Assembly: GCA_027067035.1 (NCBI GenBank)
Contig: JAMOMO010000423.1
Span: 1 to 6,229, forward strand
DNA length: 6,229 nt
Source: Desulfobulbaceae bacterium
GTDB taxonomy: Bacteria; Desulfobacterota; Desulfobulbia; Desulfobulbales; Desulfocapsaceae
Direction: 5' to 3'
In this document: positions 4,582 to 6,229 of the stretch, one piece after another
Layout: the number at the start of each line of letters is the position of its first letter
Numbering within the stretch: position 1 is the stretch's first letter
Position numbers and translations under genes: made by a program
The notes under the pieces: generated by a model
The model's database searches: none
Seen by the model: the letters and a program-made list of their open reading frames with translations, nothing else
What the model was told of the DNA's origin: nothing

Positions 4582-6229
4582 ATGCAGGATATCAATAAGA
4601 TAAGAAACATCGCGATCATTGGACATGGTAATTGTGGCAAGACCTCTCTGGCTGAGGCCATGTTATATACTGCGGGGAAGATTAAACGACTTGGAAAAGT
4701 TGATGATGGCAGCGCCGCCCTTGATTTTGAAGAGGAAGAACTGCAGAGAAACATCTCAATAAACACCTCTTTTCACAACTATAGCTGGAAAAAGCATGAT
4801 GTTTTTTTGATGGATACGCCTGGTGATGACAACTTTCTGAACGAAACCTATATGGCAACTCAGGTGGTTGACAGTGCCGTTTTTATTGTAGGGGCAGTTC
4901 TCGGGGTAAAGGGCCAGACCATTAAATTTGCACGATTCATTGCAGACAGGTCGCTGCCGTCGGTCATAATGATCAACAAACTAGACAGGGAACGCGCGGA
5001 TTTCAGCCGTACCCTTGACCAGATAAAAGAATCCCTTCCACTGACTCCGGTGGTCCTGCAGCTGCCCATCGGGGAGGAGGAATCATTTCGTGGTCTGGTG
5101 GACATAATGAGTGCTAAGGCCTATCTCTTTGACGGCGACACCGGGAAAGTCAACGAGACGGATGTCCCTGATGATATGACGGATATGGTCGAAGAATATC
5201 GCGAAAGTCTGATGGAAAACGTTGCTGAAACAGATGACGATCTTATTGAGAAATTCCTTGAAGACGGTGAACTGTCGCTGGAAGACCTCCAGGCGGGCCT
5301 GAAAAACGGAGTGACAAGCGGAGCAATTGTCCCTGTCTGTGTAGGGGCTGCAACGCAGAATTTTGGAACATCCGCTCTGCTTGATGTGATTAATGCCATT
5401 ATGCCATCACCTGCTGATCGTCCTGCTGTAATGGGCGTTGACCCGGCGGGAGAGCCTGTTGAGCGCAGACCATCTCCTGATGAGAAATTTTCCGCCCAGG
5501 TCTTCAAGACAATGGCTGATCCCTATGCCGGCAGATTGACGATCTTTAAAATCTTCTCGGGTACACTTTCAGGAGATTCCTTCTATAACTCAAGCAAGGA
5601 AGTTGAAGAGCGTTTTGGACAGCTGTTTCTGCCGGAGGGAAAGGAGCAGAGAGCTGTGGAGACTGCCGGACCCGGAATGATTGTTGCCGTTGCCAAACTT
5701 AAAGAAACCACAACAGGCGATACCCTTTGTGACGCTTCAGCACCCATTATCTTTGATGATCTTGATGTCCTTGATCCTGTCATTTCCTATGCCATCAAGG
5801 CCAGTAAAGGCGATGAGGAAAAACTGTTTTCATCCATCACCAGAATGCTCGATGAGGATCTTACCCTGAGACTTTCCCGGGAACCGCAGACCGGAGAGGT
5901 TTTGATTTCCGGTGTTGGAAAGGTTCATCTTGAAGTTGTGGGAGCCCGAATCAAGCGTAAGTTTGGTGTTGAGATGGAACTTTCCGTGCCCAAAGTTCCC
6001 TATAAGGAGACCATTCGCGGAACCGCCACGGTGCAGGGAAAACATAAAAAACAGAGTGGTGGACGCGGTCAGTTCGGTGACTGTACCATTGAGATCAGCC
6101 CAACTGCCGGAAAAGGTTTTGAGTTTGAAGACAAGATCGTCGGGGGTGTCATTCCGCAGCAGTATCGTCCCGCCGTTGAAAAAGGAATAGTGGAGGCCAT
6201 GGAGAAAGGGGTTCTGGCCGGATACCCTG
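4582..6229 (+). CDS. Elongation factor G-like translational GTPase paralogue, N-terminal 549 residues (runs off right edge)
   Basis: The frame is open from ATG 4582 to the window end. The G domain has G1 GHGNCGKT (14-21), a switch I region EEEELQRNISINTS (50-63), G3 DTPGD (78-82), G4 NKLD (132-135) and a G5-like GAATQN (255-260). Domain II begins near 302 (KFSAQVFKTMADPYAGRL), domain III near 396 (LDPVISYAIKASKGDEEKL, then VGKVHLEV), and domain IV near 471 (VPYKETIRG, GKHKKQSGGRGQFGD, GGVIPQQYRPAVEKG). The rest of domain IV and domain V lie outside. The pattern fits the EF-G-like branch (FusA2/EFG-II type) rather than canonical FusA. Canonical EF-G hydrolyses GTP to drive ribosomal translocation; paralogues may act in recycling or under stress. 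Three motif positions differ: Asp82 replaces the catalytic His of DTPGH, Ser59 replaces the switch I Thr of RGIT, and G5 has GAA for GSA. No tuf, rpsL or rpsG neighbours are present, which also argues for a paralogue. Confidence 0.92.
   Translation, partial: MQDINKIRNIAIIGHGNCGKTSLAEAMLYTAGKIKRLGKVDDGSAALDFEEEELQRNISINTSFHNYSWKKHDVFLMDTPGDDNFLNETYMATQVVDSAVFIVGAVLGVKGQTIKFARFIADRSLPSVIMINKLDRERADFSRTLDQIKESLPLTPVVLQLPIGEEESFRGLVDIMSAKAYLFDGDTGKVNETDVPDDMTDMVEEYRESLMENVAETDDDLIEKFLEDGELSLEDLQAGLKNGVTSGAIVPVCVGAATQNFGTSALLDVINAIMPSPADRPAVMGVDPAGEPVERRPSPDEKFSAQVFKTMADPYAGRLTIFKIFSGTLSGDSFYNSSKEVEERFGQLFLPEGKEQRAVETAGPGMIVAVAKLKETTTGDTLCDASAPIIFDDLDVLDPVISYAIKASKGDEEKLFSSITRMLDEDLTLRLSREPQTGEVLISGVGKVHLEVVGARIKRKFGVEMELSVPKVPYKETIRGTATVQGKHKKQSGGRGQFGDCTIEISPTAGKGFEFEDKIVGGVIPQQYRPAVEKGIVEAMEKGVLAGYP

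Noticed and set aside
4538..4603. 21-codon out-of-frame ORF overlapping the EF-G-like start, considered as a leader peptide
   Set aside because: It has no ribosome-binding site, and its end falls within the EF-G-like coding sequence. Chance occurrence is the simpler explanation.
4536..6045. Several minus-strand open frames opposite the EF-G-like gene
   Set aside because: They are Ser/Arg-rich shadow translations. The plus-strand frame is continuous and carries GTPase and domain II-IV motifs.

Overview
The window looks like chromosomal housekeeping DNA from a Gram-negative bacterium, most likely a deltaproteobacterial (Desulfobacterota-type) lineage. This is inferred from the gene families: a MurJ flippase, a DeaD/DbpA-type RNA helicase, a short PhaI-like phasin, and an EF-G paralogue with a DTPGD switch II of a kind I associate with that group. 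No database search was possible. I see no insertion sequence, prophage, CRISPR array, rRNA or tRNA gene.

Layout: (1) On the + strand at the left edge, the 3' end of a tRNA-dihydrouridine synthase gene overlaps by 8 bp a small phasin-like gene. (2) A 13-bp perfect inverted repeat lies in the gap where this pair converges with the helicase gene. (3) On the - strand, murJ lies upstream of a DEAD-box RNA helicase. The 188-bp gap between them holds a minus-strand terminator-like hairpin with eight U's, a 9-nt stretch perfectly complementary to the helicase ribosome-binding region, a 12-bp palindrome, and a possible 22-codon ORF on the opposite strand. (4) A 290-bp divergent intergenic region carries a promoter-like sequence for each side. 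On the right side it also has a leader of about 180 nt with two mutually exclusive long stems. (5) The + strand EF-G-like GTPase gene runs off the right edge after 549 codons.

The genes concern RNA modification and unwinding, ribosome-associated GTPase function and cell-wall lipid II export. They do not form one obvious pathway. The most interesting signals are the two structured leaders (helicase and EF-G paralogue), which suggest RNA-level control. The EF-G paralogue also departs from the usual GTPase motifs: Asp replaces the catalytic switch II His, Ser replaces the switch I Thr, and G5 is altered. No wholly new multi-gene system is evident.
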